DNA of 64,000 bases. Origin: Saltatorellus ferox. GTDB taxonomy: Bacteria; Planctomycetota; UBA1135; GCA-002686595. A program made the translations under genes and the position numbers. The DNA is taken from NCBI GenBank assembly GCA_007751475.1, contig CP036434.1, positions 5,151,524 through 5,215,523 on the forward strand, in the 5' to 3' direction. Positions 1 through 9,817 of this stretch are shown in pieces; within the stretch, counting starts at the first letter, position 1; each line of letters starts with the position of its first letter. The notes beneath the pieces were generated by a model, which saw only the letters and a program-made list of their open reading frames with translations, had not been told where the DNA came from and did not search any database.

Positions 1-1
1 C

Positions 2-493
2 TTCTTCAGCGCAGGCAGCGGCTCCAGCGGTGTCCTCTTCCTCGACGAAGCCCCGGACCCCGCCACGGACTCCACCGGGGACCCCTTTCGCAGCCCGGCC
101 GGAGAGCTTCTCGCCAGCATCATCACGAAAGGCATGGGGCTCCAGCTCGACGACGTCCAGGTCGCGAGCCTCGTGAAATGCCAGCCGCCCGCGAACCGCC
201 CCCCGGAACCGGAGGAACTCGGTACCTGCCGGGCGTGGCTCGATCGCCAGATCGAACTCCTGGACCCGAAGGTCATCGTGACCCTGGGTCGGCCGGCGGC
301 GACCGCGCTTCTGGGGATCGAGGCCCCGCTCGGCCGCCTTCGAGGCCAGGTACACCAGCTCGGCGCGAGAAAAGTCGTCGCCACCTATCATCCGGACTAC
401 TTGCTCCGGTCTCCCCAGGACAAGAAATCGACCTGGCAAGACATCCAGCTGGCCATGGGAGCCGCGGGAATTCCGATCCCGGGACGCGGCTGA
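2..493 (+). CDS. Uracil-DNA glycosylase, family 4-like (5' end missing)
   Basis: The 3' part of a DNA-repair glycosylase that would remove uracil from DNA; the reading frame is open from the window edge, so the start is missing. Family-4 landmarks are visible in order: a degenerate motif A (LDEAPDPATD, where family members usually have GEAPG), PFRSPAGELL, VKCQPPANRPPEPEE, GTCRAWL, IVTLGRPAATALLG and the C-terminal TYHPDYLLR followed by W-Q-D. The cysteines in VKC and GTC match two of the four ligands of the family's [4Fe-4S] cluster; the other two would lie in the missing N-terminus. The glycine-to-aspartate changes around motif A are unusual and could alter activity. The family assignment is firm; catalytic competence is uncertain. 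Confidence 0.85.
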   Translation, partial: FFSAGSGSSGVLFLDEAPDPATDSTGDPFRSPAGELLASIITKGMGLQLDDVQVASLVKCQPPANRPPEPEELGTCRAWLDRQIELLDPKVIVTLGRPAATALLGIEAPLGRLRGQVHQLGARKVVATYHPDYLLRSPQDKKSTWQDIQLAMGAAGIPIPGRG

Positions 494-943
494 GGCCCCC
501 CGTGCGCGCCGGGCAGGAGCCAAGAACGCCCCTTGATCAGAGAACTCCAGATGAGTCGGTAACCGTCCGAGCCGGAGCCATTAGCACGCCCGTCGCGCGG
601 AATCGGGCCACACCAGGCTTCGGATCCGCGCGATTTCCAACTCCTTCTCATCCCCTTTTCTGGCGGATCTTCGCGCGGACCCCAAGACCCGGCGTTGACC
701 CTCCCCCCCGCGGACCGTACCCTCCGCTCCCGCGATTGGTTTGATCCAGCCTGGCCACCGCCAAGCAGGGTCAGCCGGGACGACGTTTTTCGATGCGTCA
801 TCCCGCTGATCCGGTCTCCCCCCCCATCCCCCAGCGATCGCACGCATCTGAAATCCGCTTCGCCGACCTCGGCCCGGCGCTTCAGAGGCATGCCATCGAC
901 GAACTCCCCCTTTCGACGACCGTTACGCGTCTTCCACTGAACT
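494..943. other. Intergenic region upstream of the first secretin gene
   Basis: About 450 bases without a convincing gene. Open frames on either strand look like by-products of high GC. The only element I can point to is a promoter-like pair near 695-723, listed separately. No RNA gene or long inverted repeat was seen. Confidence 0.6.
695..723 (+). promoter_or_regulatory. Possible sigma-70-like promoter for the first secretin gene
   Basis: TTGACC (695-700), a 17-base spacer and TACCCT (718-723), about 220 bases before the secretin start. The same layout (TTGACG, 17 bases, TAGTCT) occurs upstream of the second secretin. Short motifs like this arise by chance, so this is a weak call. Confidence 0.3.
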
Positions 944-3616
944 ATGCGGACCCGTCTCACGCTCCTGCCGTTCCTTATCACGGCCTCGGTTGCCTGCCAG
1001 GCTGCCGACCCCCAGAACGCAGGACCCCATAACACGGGGCAGCACGCAGCGAACGACACGATCGCCAGCGCCGTCACCCCCATCACCCCCTCCGCGTCGC
1101 GGTCAGGCAACGAGCTGTTCACGGCTCCCCTGGAAGCTGCGAGCGCAAGCGGTGCTGGCATGGCGCTAGCCGCGAACGTCACGGCTTCGGCACCGCAAGG
1201 TGCCCAGGACGACTTCAACCTCGCGCAGATCCGCATGCAGAAGAGCCGCGCGCTCTCGACGCAGTTTGCGGAACTCGCTGAAGAAGCCCTGAACCGCGGC
1301 GACATCAAGGACGCCGTCGAGCAGTTCGCGAGCGCGATCGAACTCGACCCGTCCAACCAGACCGCGCGGGAGGGCTTCCGCCGCGCGCTGGCGATGCAGG
1401 GCGATCCGCTCTCGACCGCTGGCGAGCAGTTCAGCTCGAACGTCGGCGGCCTCGAGGTCCGCGAGGCCATGGCGCGCATGCGCGCCGAGGACTTCGCGAA
1501 CTCCGGTCGCGTGGCCATGGAGCAGGGCGACTACGACGCCGCGGTCCAGAACTTCCGCCAGGCGGAGACGATCCTCAAGCTCAACCCGCTGATCGCGACG
1601 AACTCGCTCGACGAGCAGATCATCCGCGGTGAACTCGAGGCCGCCATCAACCTGCGCACCGAAGCGCAGTCGATGAAGCTCCAGCGCGAGCGTGAAGAGG
1701 CGGAAGAGCAGGTTTCGCGCCTGCAGGCCGAGGAGGCCAACCGCCTCGAGAACAAGCTTCGCGAGTACTACCAGCGCGCGGATCGCGCCTTCCGCGCCGA
1801 GAAGTACGCCGAGTCGGCCAAGTTCGCCGAGCTGATCCTCATCCGCGACCCGGGCAACCGTTTCGCGACCGAGATGCTCGAGATCGCCCGCGAGTCGGGA
1901 CACGCCAAGGTCTCGTCGCGCCTGCGCCGCGAGTACCGCGAGTCGTGGCTCCGCACGTTCGACGAACTCCGCACCATGGACATCCCGCAGACGGATGCCC
2001 TCGTGTTCGACATCGATCGCTGGAAAGACGTCGTGGACCGCAGCCCGCTCTCCGAGCTGCAGCTCGAGGCCGCTGCGAACCCCGAGCGCGACGCCGTCAT
2101 GGCGAAGCTCGAGCAGATCCTCGTCCCGGCCCGCTTCGACAACGACGGTGAGGGCGTTCCGCTCGCCAACGTCGCCGACTTCCTCCAGCAGCAGTCAGGC
2201 ATCAACTTCCAGCTGAGCTCCGCCGTCAAGGACCTCGACGAGGAAGAGACCGCCGTCAAGCTTCAGCGTCCCGAGGGCAGCGTCATGCTCGTCCTCAACC
2301 TGATCGCCGAGACCGTTCCGGACGTCTCCTGGAAGATCGAGGACGGCGTCGTTCTCTTCGTCACCCAGGAAGAGCTGACGGGCGGCCAGGTCAACGCCAC
2401 CTACTCGGTGGCTGACCTCGTCACCCCCATCCCGGACTACGCGGCACCCGACATCAACGTCGAGCCGTCCCAGGGACTGGCCCTTCCGGAAGAGGACATC
2501 GAGGAACGCGAGGCCAACGTGATCGGCATCTCCCAGCTCGAGGAACTCATCCGCAACAACGTGGCGACGGCGACCTGGGAAAACGATCCCGCGAACTCGA
2601 TCCGGGTGACGGAGCGCGGCCAGATGGTCGTCAACCAGACCCCCGACGTTCAGCGCCAGATCGTGGCTCTCCTGGAAGACCTGCGTGAGTCGACGGGCAT
2701 CCTCGTCGACATCCAGGCACGCTTCATGCGCGTCGAGGACAACTTCCTCGAGGACATCGGCGTGGACTTCCGCGGACTGGGCCAGCCCGGCCTCGGCGTC
2801 GACAACCAGGAGTTCAACGACTTCGGTGACGGCTCCTCCGACCTCGGCAACGAGATCGGCCGCACGAGCGACATCGGCGCGTTCTTCGACGACGGTGCCG
2901 ACGGCAACTACAAGGCGCGCGTCGAGGACCTTTACGACACACAGCTCGGCTCGGACAACTTCCAGGCTTCCGGTGGACTCTCGTTCCAGTGGGCGTTCCT
3001 GAACGACCTCCAGCTCGAACTCATCCTTCGCGCCGTTCAAAAGAGCGAGCGAATCGAGACGGTCACGGCCCCGCGGGTCACGGTCAACAACGGCGCGCGC
3101 GCCAACGTTTCCGTGCTCAACCAGGTCGCCTACGTCCAGGACTTCGACGTTCAGATCGCGCAGGCGGCGTCCATCGCCGACCCGATCATCAAGGTCATCC
3201 AGGACGGCGTCATCCTCGACGTCCGCCCGGTGGTCTCCGCTGACCTGCAGTACATCACCCTGGAACTGCGCCCGACGATCGCGCAGCTCCAGCGTCCGAT
3301 CCGCGAGCAGCCGACGACGCTAGGTACGCAGAACTCGGTGACGATCCAGCTCCCCGAGGTCGAGATCCAGCGTGTCCGCACGTCGATCCCGATCCCCGAC
3401 GGCGGCACCGTGCTGCTCGGCGGCCTCAAGGAGTCGACGAAGCAGGACACCCGCTCGGGCGTTCCGATCCTGAACAAGATCCCGCTCATCAGCGCACTCT
3501 TCGAGCGCAAGGGCAACTACATCAGCAACCGTAAGCTCCTGATCCTGCTCAACGCGCAGATCGAGATCCCCTACGAGCAGGCGCCGAGCGACGCCGAGCT
3601 GGGTCGCGACCTGTAA
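944..3616 (+). CDS. Secretin-domain lipoprotein with TPR/coiled-coil N-terminus
   Basis: 890 residues. An N-terminal signal ends in SVAC (Cys18), so it is probably an outer-membrane lipoprotein, although the lipobox is imperfect. Residues about 104-218 hold TPR-like helices (for example GDIKDAVEQFASAIELDPSN), and 231-346 are a charged coiled coil with another TPR-like unit. About 390-499 resembles a secretin N0/STN domain and 525-613 an N1-like ring domain. About 673-876 is the secretin beta-domain, with the signatures VLNQVAYVQDFDV, PDGGTVLLGGL and SGVPILNKIPLISALF. Secretins form multimeric outer-membrane channels. It ends at a strong terminator, so it appears to be its own transcription unit beside the TPR/ExbBD genes. 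The secretin fold is confident; the substrate and system are unknown. Confidence 0.88.
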   Translation: MRTRLTLLPFLITASVACQAADPQNAGPHNTGQHAANDTIASAVTPITPSASRSGNELFTAPLEAASASGAGMALAANVTASAPQGAQDDFNLAQIRMQKSRALSTQFAELAEEALNRGDIKDAVEQFASAIELDPSNQTAREGFRRALAMQGDPLSTAGEQFSSNVGGLEVREAMARMRAEDFANSGRVAMEQGDYDAAVQNFRQAETILKLNPLIATNSLDEQIIRGELEAAINLRTEAQSMKLQREREEAEEQVSRLQAEEANRLENKLREYYQRADRAFRAEKYAESAKFAELILIRDPGNRFATEMLEIARESGHAKVSSRLRREYRESWLRTFDELRTMDIPQTDALVFDIDRWKDVVDRSPLSELQLEAAANPERDAVMAKLEQILVPARFDNDGEGVPLANVADFLQQQSGINFQLSSAVKDLDEEETAVKLQRPEGSVMLVLNLIAETVPDVSWKIEDGVVLFVTQEELTGGQVNATYSVADLVTPIPDYAAPDINVEPSQGLALPEEDIEEREANVIGISQLEELIRNNVATATWENDPANSIRVTERGQMVVNQTPDVQRQIVALLEDLRESTGILVDIQARFMRVEDNFLEDIGVDFRGLGQPGLGVDNQEFNDFGDGSSDLGNEIGRTSDIGAFFDDGADGNYKARVEDLYDTQLGSDNFQASGGLSFQWAFLNDLQLELILRAVQKSERIETVTAPRVTVNNGARANVSVLNQVAYVQDFDVQIAQAASIADPIIKVIQDGVILDVRPVVSADLQYITLELRPTIAQLQRPIREQPTTLGTQNSVTIQLPEVEIQRVRTSIPIPDGGTVLLGGLKESTKQDTRSGVPILNKIPLISALFERKGNYISNRKLLILLNAQIEIPYEQAPSDAELGRDL

Positions 3617-3642
3617 GACCTGGCCTTCGGTTCAGCATGAAG

Positions 3643-3684
3643 GGCTGCCTGCCCGGGATCATCCCGGGCAGGCAGCCTTTTTTT
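3643..3684 (+). terminator. Rho-independent terminator after the first secretin
   Basis: A GC-rich hairpin with arms GGCTGCCTGCCCGGG (3643-3657) and its complement ending at 3677, around a short GATCATC-like loop, followed by seven T (3678-3684). It starts 27 bases after the secretin stop codon. Confidence 0.95.
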
Positions 3685-4104
3685 GGGGCCACTTCCCGGA
3701 CCGAGCCTCCCTTTCGAGATGTCGGCCGCCCGCCCCCACTCGACTTGAGCTGTGGCGTGAACCGGGCTAGTGAACCTTCGGCGCGCTCGCTCCGTTGACA
3801 CGAATGGCGAGCCGCACGGACACTTTTCTCACCAGGGGGACGGGAGGACATCATCTCTCTGTTTCCCTGGAGAAGCGTTGTCCCGTATCCTCTTTGCCGC
3901 TTCGTCGCTCCCCCCGCCACGAAGTTTGCTGAACGTCTTGCGTCACCGGCCCACTGCATTCCGCTAGGGCCCGCCTGAGGCCCTCCGCCCGGTGACCCCA
4001 GGTCGCCCCTACGTCCACGGACCCCTATCGTCCTCCCGATGCGCTTATCCGCCTTGAACCGACCACTCTCCGCGCCGCGTTCCACCCATTCCCACGGACG
4101 CTCG
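3685..4104. other. Intergenic region upstream of the TPR operon
   Basis: About 420 bases between the terminator and the chosen start of the TPR gene. A TTGACA at 3795-3800 lacks a matching -10 box, and a TATCCT at 3886-3891 lacks a good -35 box. No gene or RNA recognised. An in-frame ATG at 4039 could extend the next gene upstream. Confidence 0.5.
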
Positions 4105-7083
4105 ATGTTGTTCACCGGACGGCTTCTGCTGGCCACCGTCGGCCTCCTGGTGAGTACCAGTGGCGCGGCATTCGGTCAGTCGATGTCCGACAAGGCCGTC
4201 GAGGCCGAGATCGAGTTCGCGCGCGGACTCGCACGCGACTGGGCCTTCGTCGACATGGCCCAGAACGTTCTCGACAACGTGGGCAAGGCGGACCTGTCGG
4301 AGCGCATGAACGAGGAACTCAGCCTCGTCCGCTGCGAGGTCTTCACGAACGGCGCGCGGGCGACGTTCGATCCGGTCAAACGGAACGAGCTCTTGGCCAA
4401 AGCGATCAGCGCGTACGAGGACTACATCGAGGAGAACAAGTACGCGACGAACCGCCCGACGGCGGAAGGGCAGCTCATCGATCTGGCCATCACGTACGCG
4501 CGCAGCATCGACATCGCGCTGAAGGACGCAGCCGGTGATGAGGCAGAAGCGTTGCGCCAAGACAAGATTGCGGCGCTGACATCGGCGGTCGACCGAACGG
4601 ACCACTTGATCGAAGAGATCGACGAACTTCCGGACGACGAGCGGACGCCCGAATTTGCGACGAAGAGGCTCGTGCTCCTTCTCCAGAAGGGCGATATCCA
4701 GGCGCGCCTCTCCTCCTCACTCGAAGACGACGTCACTTTCACCCAACAGGCTAAGGAGACGCTGGAAGAACTTATCTTCGCCGCTGGTGAGGGCACCGCA
4801 CTGGCGCTTCGTGCCCAGATGCTGATGGGCGACGTCTACCTTGGTGATGGAGATTCAGAGACCGCTCGTGAGTTCTACAAGGGCACGATCGACCTCGTCA
4901 TCCCCATGGACGAAGAGTCTCGCAACGACCCGGAAGGCCTCGACTGGAAGAACCTTCCGTTCGATATCAAGCAGATGCGCTTCACGTTCGTGGAACTGGG
5001 CATCCCGGGTGTCCAGCGCACCTCGCGGACCCTCGGTGAGCCGGAGGTCGGCATCGAGTACGCGCTGTTCATGAACAACCTGTACCGCAAGGAAGGTTTC
5101 CAGCTCTCCGTGCTCGGCTACGACGCGATGCTGGAGATCGCCCAGACCTTCCTGGAGGCGGGCGGATACATCGGCGGGAACCCGGCCCAGGGCGACGCTG
5201 CCTGGTACCCCACCGAGGAAGCGCTGAAGGATGCGAACGTTTCCAAGCGCAACCGGATGACGGCCGTCGAGTTCGCGCTCGACCTCGCCCGCCAGGTCGC
5301 GACCGATGCGTCCGGCTCCCAGGCGGGCGTGGACGCGGGCGAACTGCTCGCGCGGATCAACGAGCGCCCCGAGGTGGAGCTCCCCGTCGACCAGCTCCTC
5401 CAGGCGGCCGAGTCGAAGGCCAAGAACGAGGACTACGAAGCGGCCATCGCTGGCTACTACACGGCCCTGGCGCGCATGGATCAGCTGGCTGCCGCCGACC
5501 GCGCGGAATTCGCGTCGCGGACGTACAACAAGCTCGGCAACACGCTGCGTTCGCAGGGGCGCGATCTGGAGGCCGCGATGGCCTTCCGCGAAGCGCTCCT
5601 CAACTGGGCGGACCCGGAGTACAACCCGGACAACGCCAAGAAGTACAACTACACGATCCGAGGATTCGCGAAAGAGTCTGGCTCCGCCACCGACCCCGCG
5701 ATCAGCAGGCTCGTCACTGAGTCCGAAGACTTCGTGATCCGCTACGGAGAAGAGGGCTCGGGCGACGAGATCATCTTCGCCCAGGGCGAGAAGGAGCTGA
5801 AGCGCGGCAACTACGAGGAGGCGATCCAGAAGTACCGCGAACTCAAGCCCGAGGACGGCATGTACGAGCCCGCTGTCGTGCGGATCGGCCAGTCGATGCT
5901 TCAGATGAAGCAGGTCCGCGAGGCGCTGGAGCACTTCGAGTCGTACTTGAACGAGTACGTGAAGAACCCCACGCACGAGCCGACCACCCCCATCGGTGAG
6001 GACCGTCGTCACCAGTCGATAGGCAAGGCGATCTACAACGCAGGCCTGATCGAGCAGATCATCGCTGCCTCGAAGTACAAGAAGTCGGAAGGTGAGGACG
6101 CGAGCGGCTACGAGGCCGTGGTCAAGCGCCTCAAGGACTTCCGCACCGACTACTCCGACGTGGGCTCGATCGTGCTCAAGTGTCAGGCGATGCTCGCCGA
6201 CGCCTACGCGAAGCTCGGCGAGACCGCGAAGGCCGAAGCCGTCGTCATGGGCATGATCGCCGACGAGCCGGACGCGAGCGAAACGGGCCGCGCGGCCCTC
6301 GACCTCTACCAGGCGTACAAGGACCGTCGAACGCGCCTCGAATCGGCCGCGGAGCCGGACGTAGAGGCGATCGCAGCGGCGACCCTCGACATGGCGAAGG
6401 CCCTGTCGATCTCGAACGGCATCACGCCGGGAGTGCCGTACAACTACCTGAGGAACGAAAGCCTTCTCTGGCTCGAGATCGACCGCTGGCAGGACGCCCG
6501 CGGCCCCCTGGAGAAGATCGTCAAGCGCTTCCTCGATGACGACGAGGTCAAGGACAAGGTCATCAAGCAGGTGATCCCTGACCTCGCGGAAGCCTTGATC
6601 GAGACCGGCGCCGTGGCGGAAGCCAAGGACCTTTTGAGCCCCTACGTGATCGGCGAGGACGCTCCGCTTGGCACGCGTACCCCGACGATCCTGATGAGCC
6701 GGGCCATGATGGGCTCGATCGTCGGCAGCGGAACGAACGTTCAGACGACGCCCGGTGCTGGCGGTACGGAAGAGGAGTTCGACTTCATCACGAGCCGCCT
6801 CGACACGATCGAGAACAGCCTGACCGCGTGGACGTGCGAGTGGTACGAGGCGAAGCTGGCGGCGATCTACGCCTACTACGTCTGGGGCCAGGACAACGCG
6901 AAGAAGCTCGAGACGGCGAAGAACCTGATCGACGACATCACGTCGTTCATGAACGGCAGCACGGAGTTCGAGCTGGTGGACGAGGGCTGCAACCTGGAGG
7001 AGGTCGACGCTCAAATGCGCCGCCGTCTCGGGTCGGGCACCCTCTCTTCCCGCTACAAGTGGCTGTACCGGAAGACCCACTAA
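4105..7083 (+). CDS. Exported tetratricopeptide-repeat protein (large)
   Basis: About 992 residues. I prefer the ATG at 4105 over the in-frame ATG at 4039 because it places a signal peptide (MLFTGRLLLATVGLLVSTSG, cleavage near AFGQ) at the N-terminus. The rest is helical and acidic, with many TPR-like pairs such as NEDYEAAIAGYYTALARMDQ, LRSQGRDLEAAMAFREAL and KRGNYEEAIQKYRELKPEDG. There are no catalytic motifs, so a periplasmic scaffold is the likely role. The stop codon overlaps the start of the next gene (TAATG), indicating translational coupling. Its position between two secretin genes and before ExbB/ExbD suggests it connects the motor with the outer-membrane channels; that link is inference. 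Confidence 0.75.
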   Translation: MLFTGRLLLATVGLLVSTSGAAFGQSMSDKAVEAEIEFARGLARDWAFVDMAQNVLDNVGKADLSERMNEELSLVRCEVFTNGARATFDPVKRNELLAKAISAYEDYIEENKYATNRPTAEGQLIDLAITYARSIDIALKDAAGDEAEALRQDKIAALTSAVDRTDHLIEEIDELPDDERTPEFATKRLVLLLQKGDIQARLSSSLEDDVTFTQQAKETLEELIFAAGEGTALALRAQMLMGDVYLGDGDSETAREFYKGTIDLVIPMDEESRNDPEGLDWKNLPFDIKQMRFTFVELGIPGVQRTSRTLGEPEVGIEYALFMNNLYRKEGFQLSVLGYDAMLEIAQTFLEAGGYIGGNPAQGDAAWYPTEEALKDANVSKRNRMTAVEFALDLARQVATDASGSQAGVDAGELLARINERPEVELPVDQLLQAAESKAKNEDYEAAIAGYYTALARMDQLAAADRAEFASRTYNKLGNTLRSQGRDLEAAMAFREALLNWADPEYNPDNAKKYNYTIRGFAKESGSATDPAISRLVTESEDFVIRYGEEGSGDEIIFAQGEKELKRGNYEEAIQKYRELKPEDGMYEPAVVRIGQSMLQMKQVREALEHFESYLNEYVKNPTHEPTTPIGEDRRHQSIGKAIYNAGLIEQIIAASKYKKSEGEDASGYEAVVKRLKDFRTDYSDVGSIVLKCQAMLADAYAKLGETAKAEAVVMGMIADEPDASETGRAALDLYQAYKDRRTRLESAAEPDVEAIAAATLDMAKALSISNGITPGVPYNYLRNESLLWLEIDRWQDARGPLEKIVKRFLDDDEVKDKVIKQVIPDLAEALIETGAVAEAKDLLSPYVIGEDAPLGTRTPTILMSRAMMGSIVGSGTNVQTTPGAGGTEEEFDFITSRLDTIENSLTAWTCEWYEAKLAAIYAYYVWGQDNAKKLETAKNLIDDITSFMNGSTEFELVDEGCNLEEVDAQMRRRLGSGTLSSRYKWLYRKTH

Positions 7084-8402
7084 TGGCGCGCTCCTTCCTC
7101 GACTCTCCCACAGTGAAGACTTCCACAGTGAATTCCATGTCTGATTCCCCCTCCCCACGCGTGCAGTCCTCTGCCCCGGTCGCACCTGCAACCACTCCCC
7201 TTGCGTCCCGCTGGGCGGCCTCACTGGCGGCGGCCACCGTCCTGACTCCCCTGCTCGGCGCACTGACGCCGATCCTGGCGGTCACAGGGGCCGTCGCCTT
7301 GGCGGCACCTTCGCTGGCCTCCAGCCTGGTCACCCCGGTTCCCCAGGCCGGCAAGGCCGACCGCATCTTCACCAAGAACAAGAAGACGGCGAAGGTCGAG
7401 GCCAACGTGGGCGTGGTGACGGCCGCCGACCTCAAGGGCATCAAGTTCACCGAGCGCGGCGACAAGAACCAGTCGGCGGATGCCATCGAGGTCGTGCTGA
7501 TCCAGTGGGGCGACGTCCCCGACGACTTCACCGACGGCGAGACCTACGCCAAGCGCGGTGAATGGGAGAAGGCGGTCTCCAGCTTCCAGGCTGCGGCCGC
7601 GGATGACGATGCGCGCGAGGTCGTTCGCGCGGCCGCCCGCGTCCGCGCCATCGAATCGATGATCGCCTGGGGAGCCGCCGATCCGGCTCGGTTCGCCGAT
7701 GCGATCGCTGAGGCGACCCGTTTCCTGAGCGACCACGGCGAAAACTGGAAAGTCCCCGCAGTTCGGGCCATTAAGGCGCGTGCCACCTGGCTCAGCGGAG
7801 ACGCTGCAGCGGCGCGGGACGGCTATCGCTCTCTGTTCGAGACGGGCAAGGACGGAGCCGACGGCTACTCTCCCTTGATGGTCGCCGAAGCGGCGATGAG
7901 CGGCGCCCGGGCGGCGCTCGTGTCGCCGGAAACGTCGACCGCGCGCGAACTCTTCGACTCGGCGGCGAGCGCGTTCGCCGCCATCGACAGCAACGATCCC
8001 GAGGTCATGGCCCGCGCAGCCGCAGGGGCCGAGGTGGCTCGGATGGCCGCGGCGGAGTCACTGCTGGCCAAGGGAGATTTCGCGGGTGCCGTGCGGGCTT
8101 TCGAGAGCGCTCTCGACGAGGCCAAGACCTCGGCGGGGAAAGGTGCCGCCAAGCTGGGACTCGGGCGCGCGCTCCTCGGCAAGGGCGAGAACGCCGAAGC
8201 CGAAATCCAGCTCGGCTGGGTGGCAGGCCTCGATCACACGAGCGCCGACCGTCGGGCCGCCGCCCTGCTGGCGCTCGGCGAGGCCTTGAAGGACTCCGCC
8301 GAAGGCAAGGGCGTTGCCAAGTCGGCGCTCCAGCGCGTGAAGTCCGAGTACGGCGCCACGCCCTCGGCCGCGCGCGCGAACGAGCTCCTCAGCGGTCTTT
8401 AG
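7083..8402 (+). CDS. TPR-like protein with N-terminal membrane anchor
   Basis: 439 residues. The ATG at 7083 overlaps the preceding TAA (TAATG); a second in-frame ATG lies at 7137. A long hydrophobic segment near residues 46-80 (AAATVLTPLLGALTPILAVT and onward, ending AAPSLA) looks like a signal anchor or late signal peptide. After it come helical repeats: DGETYAKRGEWEKAVSSFQA, FAGAVRAFESALDEAKTSAG and KGENAEAEIQLGWVAGLDHT. No enzyme motif is seen. Translational coupling to the large TPR protein implies a fixed stoichiometric partnership, probably at the periplasmic face of the inner membrane. Function otherwise unknown. Confidence 0.7.
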   Translation: MARSFLDSPTVKTSTVNSMSDSPSPRVQSSAPVAPATTPLASRWAASLAAATVLTPLLGALTPILAVTGAVALAAPSLASSLVTPVPQAGKADRIFTKNKKTAKVEANVGVVTAADLKGIKFTERGDKNQSADAIEVVLIQWGDVPDDFTDGETYAKRGEWEKAVSSFQAAAADDDAREVVRAAARVRAIESMIAWGAADPARFADAIAEATRFLSDHGENWKVPAVRAIKARATWLSGDAAAARDGYRSLFETGKDGADGYSPLMVAEAAMSGARAALVSPETSTARELFDSAASAFAAIDSNDPEVMARAAAGAEVARMAAAESLLAKGDFAGAVRAFESALDEAKTSAGKGAAKLGLGRALLGKGENAEAEIQLGWVAGLDHTSADRRAAALLALGEALKDSAEGKGVAKSALQRVKSEYGATPSAARANELLSGL

Positions 8403-9091
8403 GAGTCTGCGCCACAGATTGCGATGCCGCGAGCACGGCCAGGATCCGCGCCCGCGGCGTTGCGCCAAACCCAATGGCGTCCAAAGGGCATTTCTGGCGG
8501 CGCGGCTCCCACGGGTGAAAACTCCTCGCCCAGAGGTGCCCCCGATTGGCCCTCGCCCGTCGGAGTCACCCCGCCAGGCGCCCTCGACGAGCCCAATTCC
8601 GTCCGGCTCTTTGCAATTACGCGGCTCGGTCAGGAAATCTTCGGCGTGCCTCGGTAGCCTTTGGGCGCGAGTGGGCTAGGCCGGGCGTCCTGCCGGGCCT
8701 GCCGCCGTAGCCAGGGCGCGCCTCGACCGGGCACGCCGGCTCACCCTTTGACATTTTCCATCGCGTGGCTCCCGGCCCCATCCGGCGAGTGACGGCCACA
8801 GGACCACGGTCTGGCATCTTCTCTCGAGTCCTCTCGAGCGAGGGGCCAGACGGGGTGCTGCACCGGTCGTTGGTTCTCGGGGCGGCTACTTTCACGGATC
8901 CATGCGACGACCCCCCCCTCTCTTCGATCTAGACCGAGTTCGGCCGGCGTCTCTCACGCGCCTCCGCCAGACTCCGAGTTCCCGCGGCCTTCTTCCGCGG
9001 TACTCATCCAACGCGGTCCTATTCCTTGGGGCCCCATCACCTGCGGCAACCATCGGGAAACGATCTCCCGTCCGCCCCCCAGCCACTACCC
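8403..9091. other. Long non-coding gap before exbB
   Basis: About 690 bases with no supported gene. A TTGACA at 8748-8753 has no recognisable -10 box at the right distance. A local doublet of CTCTCGAG lies around 8821-8838. The gap is long enough to hold a promoter and a 5' leader for the ExbB/ExbD genes, but I cannot identify one. Confidence 0.5.
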
Positions 9092-9817
9092 ATGAAACGG
9101 AACTCCATCCTGGCCCGCGCCCAAAAGGCCGCTGCCCCGGCGCTTGCGTTCGGCCTCACCTTCGTCGCCACCGCGTCCCCCTCGCTCGCCCAGAAGAGCG
9201 AGAAGAGCTTCAGTGACGTGTTCGCGGACGCCGGTCCGGTCGGCCTCGTCATCATGCTGCTCTCGGTCGTCGCGCTGGCGCTGATCATCGAGAACATCGT
9301 TTCGCTCAAGCGTGACAAGCTGGCACCGCCGGAACTCATCGACGAGGTCCAGGCGCTCTTCGAAGAAGAGAAGTTCCAGGAAGCGATGGAGCTTTGCGAG
9401 GACGAGCCCGGCTACTTCACCCGCGTCTGCGGCGCGGGCATCGCGAAGATCGGCCACCCCTTCGAGGCCATCGAGAAGTCCATCGAGGAAATGGGCGACG
9501 AGGAGTCGATCAAGCTTCACCAGAAGATCGGCTGGCTCTCCCTGATCGCCAACGTGGCCCCCATGCTTGGCCTTCTCGGCACGGTGATGGGCATGGTCGC
9601 GGCCTTCAACGAGATCGCTGCGTCCAAGGGTCAGGCCAACCCGGCCGACCTCGCCTCCGGTATTTCCCAGGCTCTTCTCACGACCATGCTCGGCCTGATC
9701 GTCGCCATCCCGGTGACGGCGGCCTTCGCGTTCCTCCGCAACCGACTGATCAAGACGATCATCGAGACCGGCGCGATCGTGGAAGACCTCTTCGAGCGCT
9801 TCCGTCCGACGTCCTGA
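9092..9817 (+). CDS. exbB: ExbB/TolQ/MotA-family proton-channel protein
   Basis: 241 residues from the ATG at 9092, which gives a start at MKRNSILARAQKAA; an ATG at 9026 would add only a Pro/His-rich stretch. An N-terminal signal-like segment ends near SPSLAQ. A first inner-membrane helix follows at about 50-73 (GLVIMLLSVVALALIIENIV), then a cytoplasmic loop, then the family's paired helices at about 147-173 (NVAPMLGLLGTVMGMVAAF) and 192-220 (QALLTTMLGLIVAIPVTAAF). In this family the protein forms a pentamer that carries proton flow with ExbD/TolR and transmits force to the envelope. Two ExbD genes follow directly, so this is the motor of the cluster. Confidence 0.93.
   Translation: MKRNSILARAQKAAAPALAFGLTFVATASPSLAQKSEKSFSDVFADAGPVGLVIMLLSVVALALIIENIVSLKRDKLAPPELIDEVQALFEEEKFQEAMELCEDEPGYFTRVCGAGIAKIGHPFEAIEKSIEEMGDEESIKLHQKIGWLSLIANVAPMLGLLGTVMGMVAAFNEIAASKGQANPADLASGISQALLTTMLGLIVAIPVTAAFAFLRNRLIKTIIETGAIVEDLFERFRPTS

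Noticed and set aside
3795..3823. TTGACA as the promoter of the TPR operon
   Set aside because: No TAnnnT-like box at 16-19 bases downstream.
4855..7263. Long open frame of about 800 codons antisense to the TPR genes
   Set aside because: High GC removes stop codons from the antisense frame. The translation is Arg/Val/Leu-rich without domains, while the plus strand encodes clear TPR proteins.
8748..8776. TTGACA as an exbB promoter
   Set aside because: The position expected for a -10 box is CCCGGC, and the site is over 300 bases from the gene.
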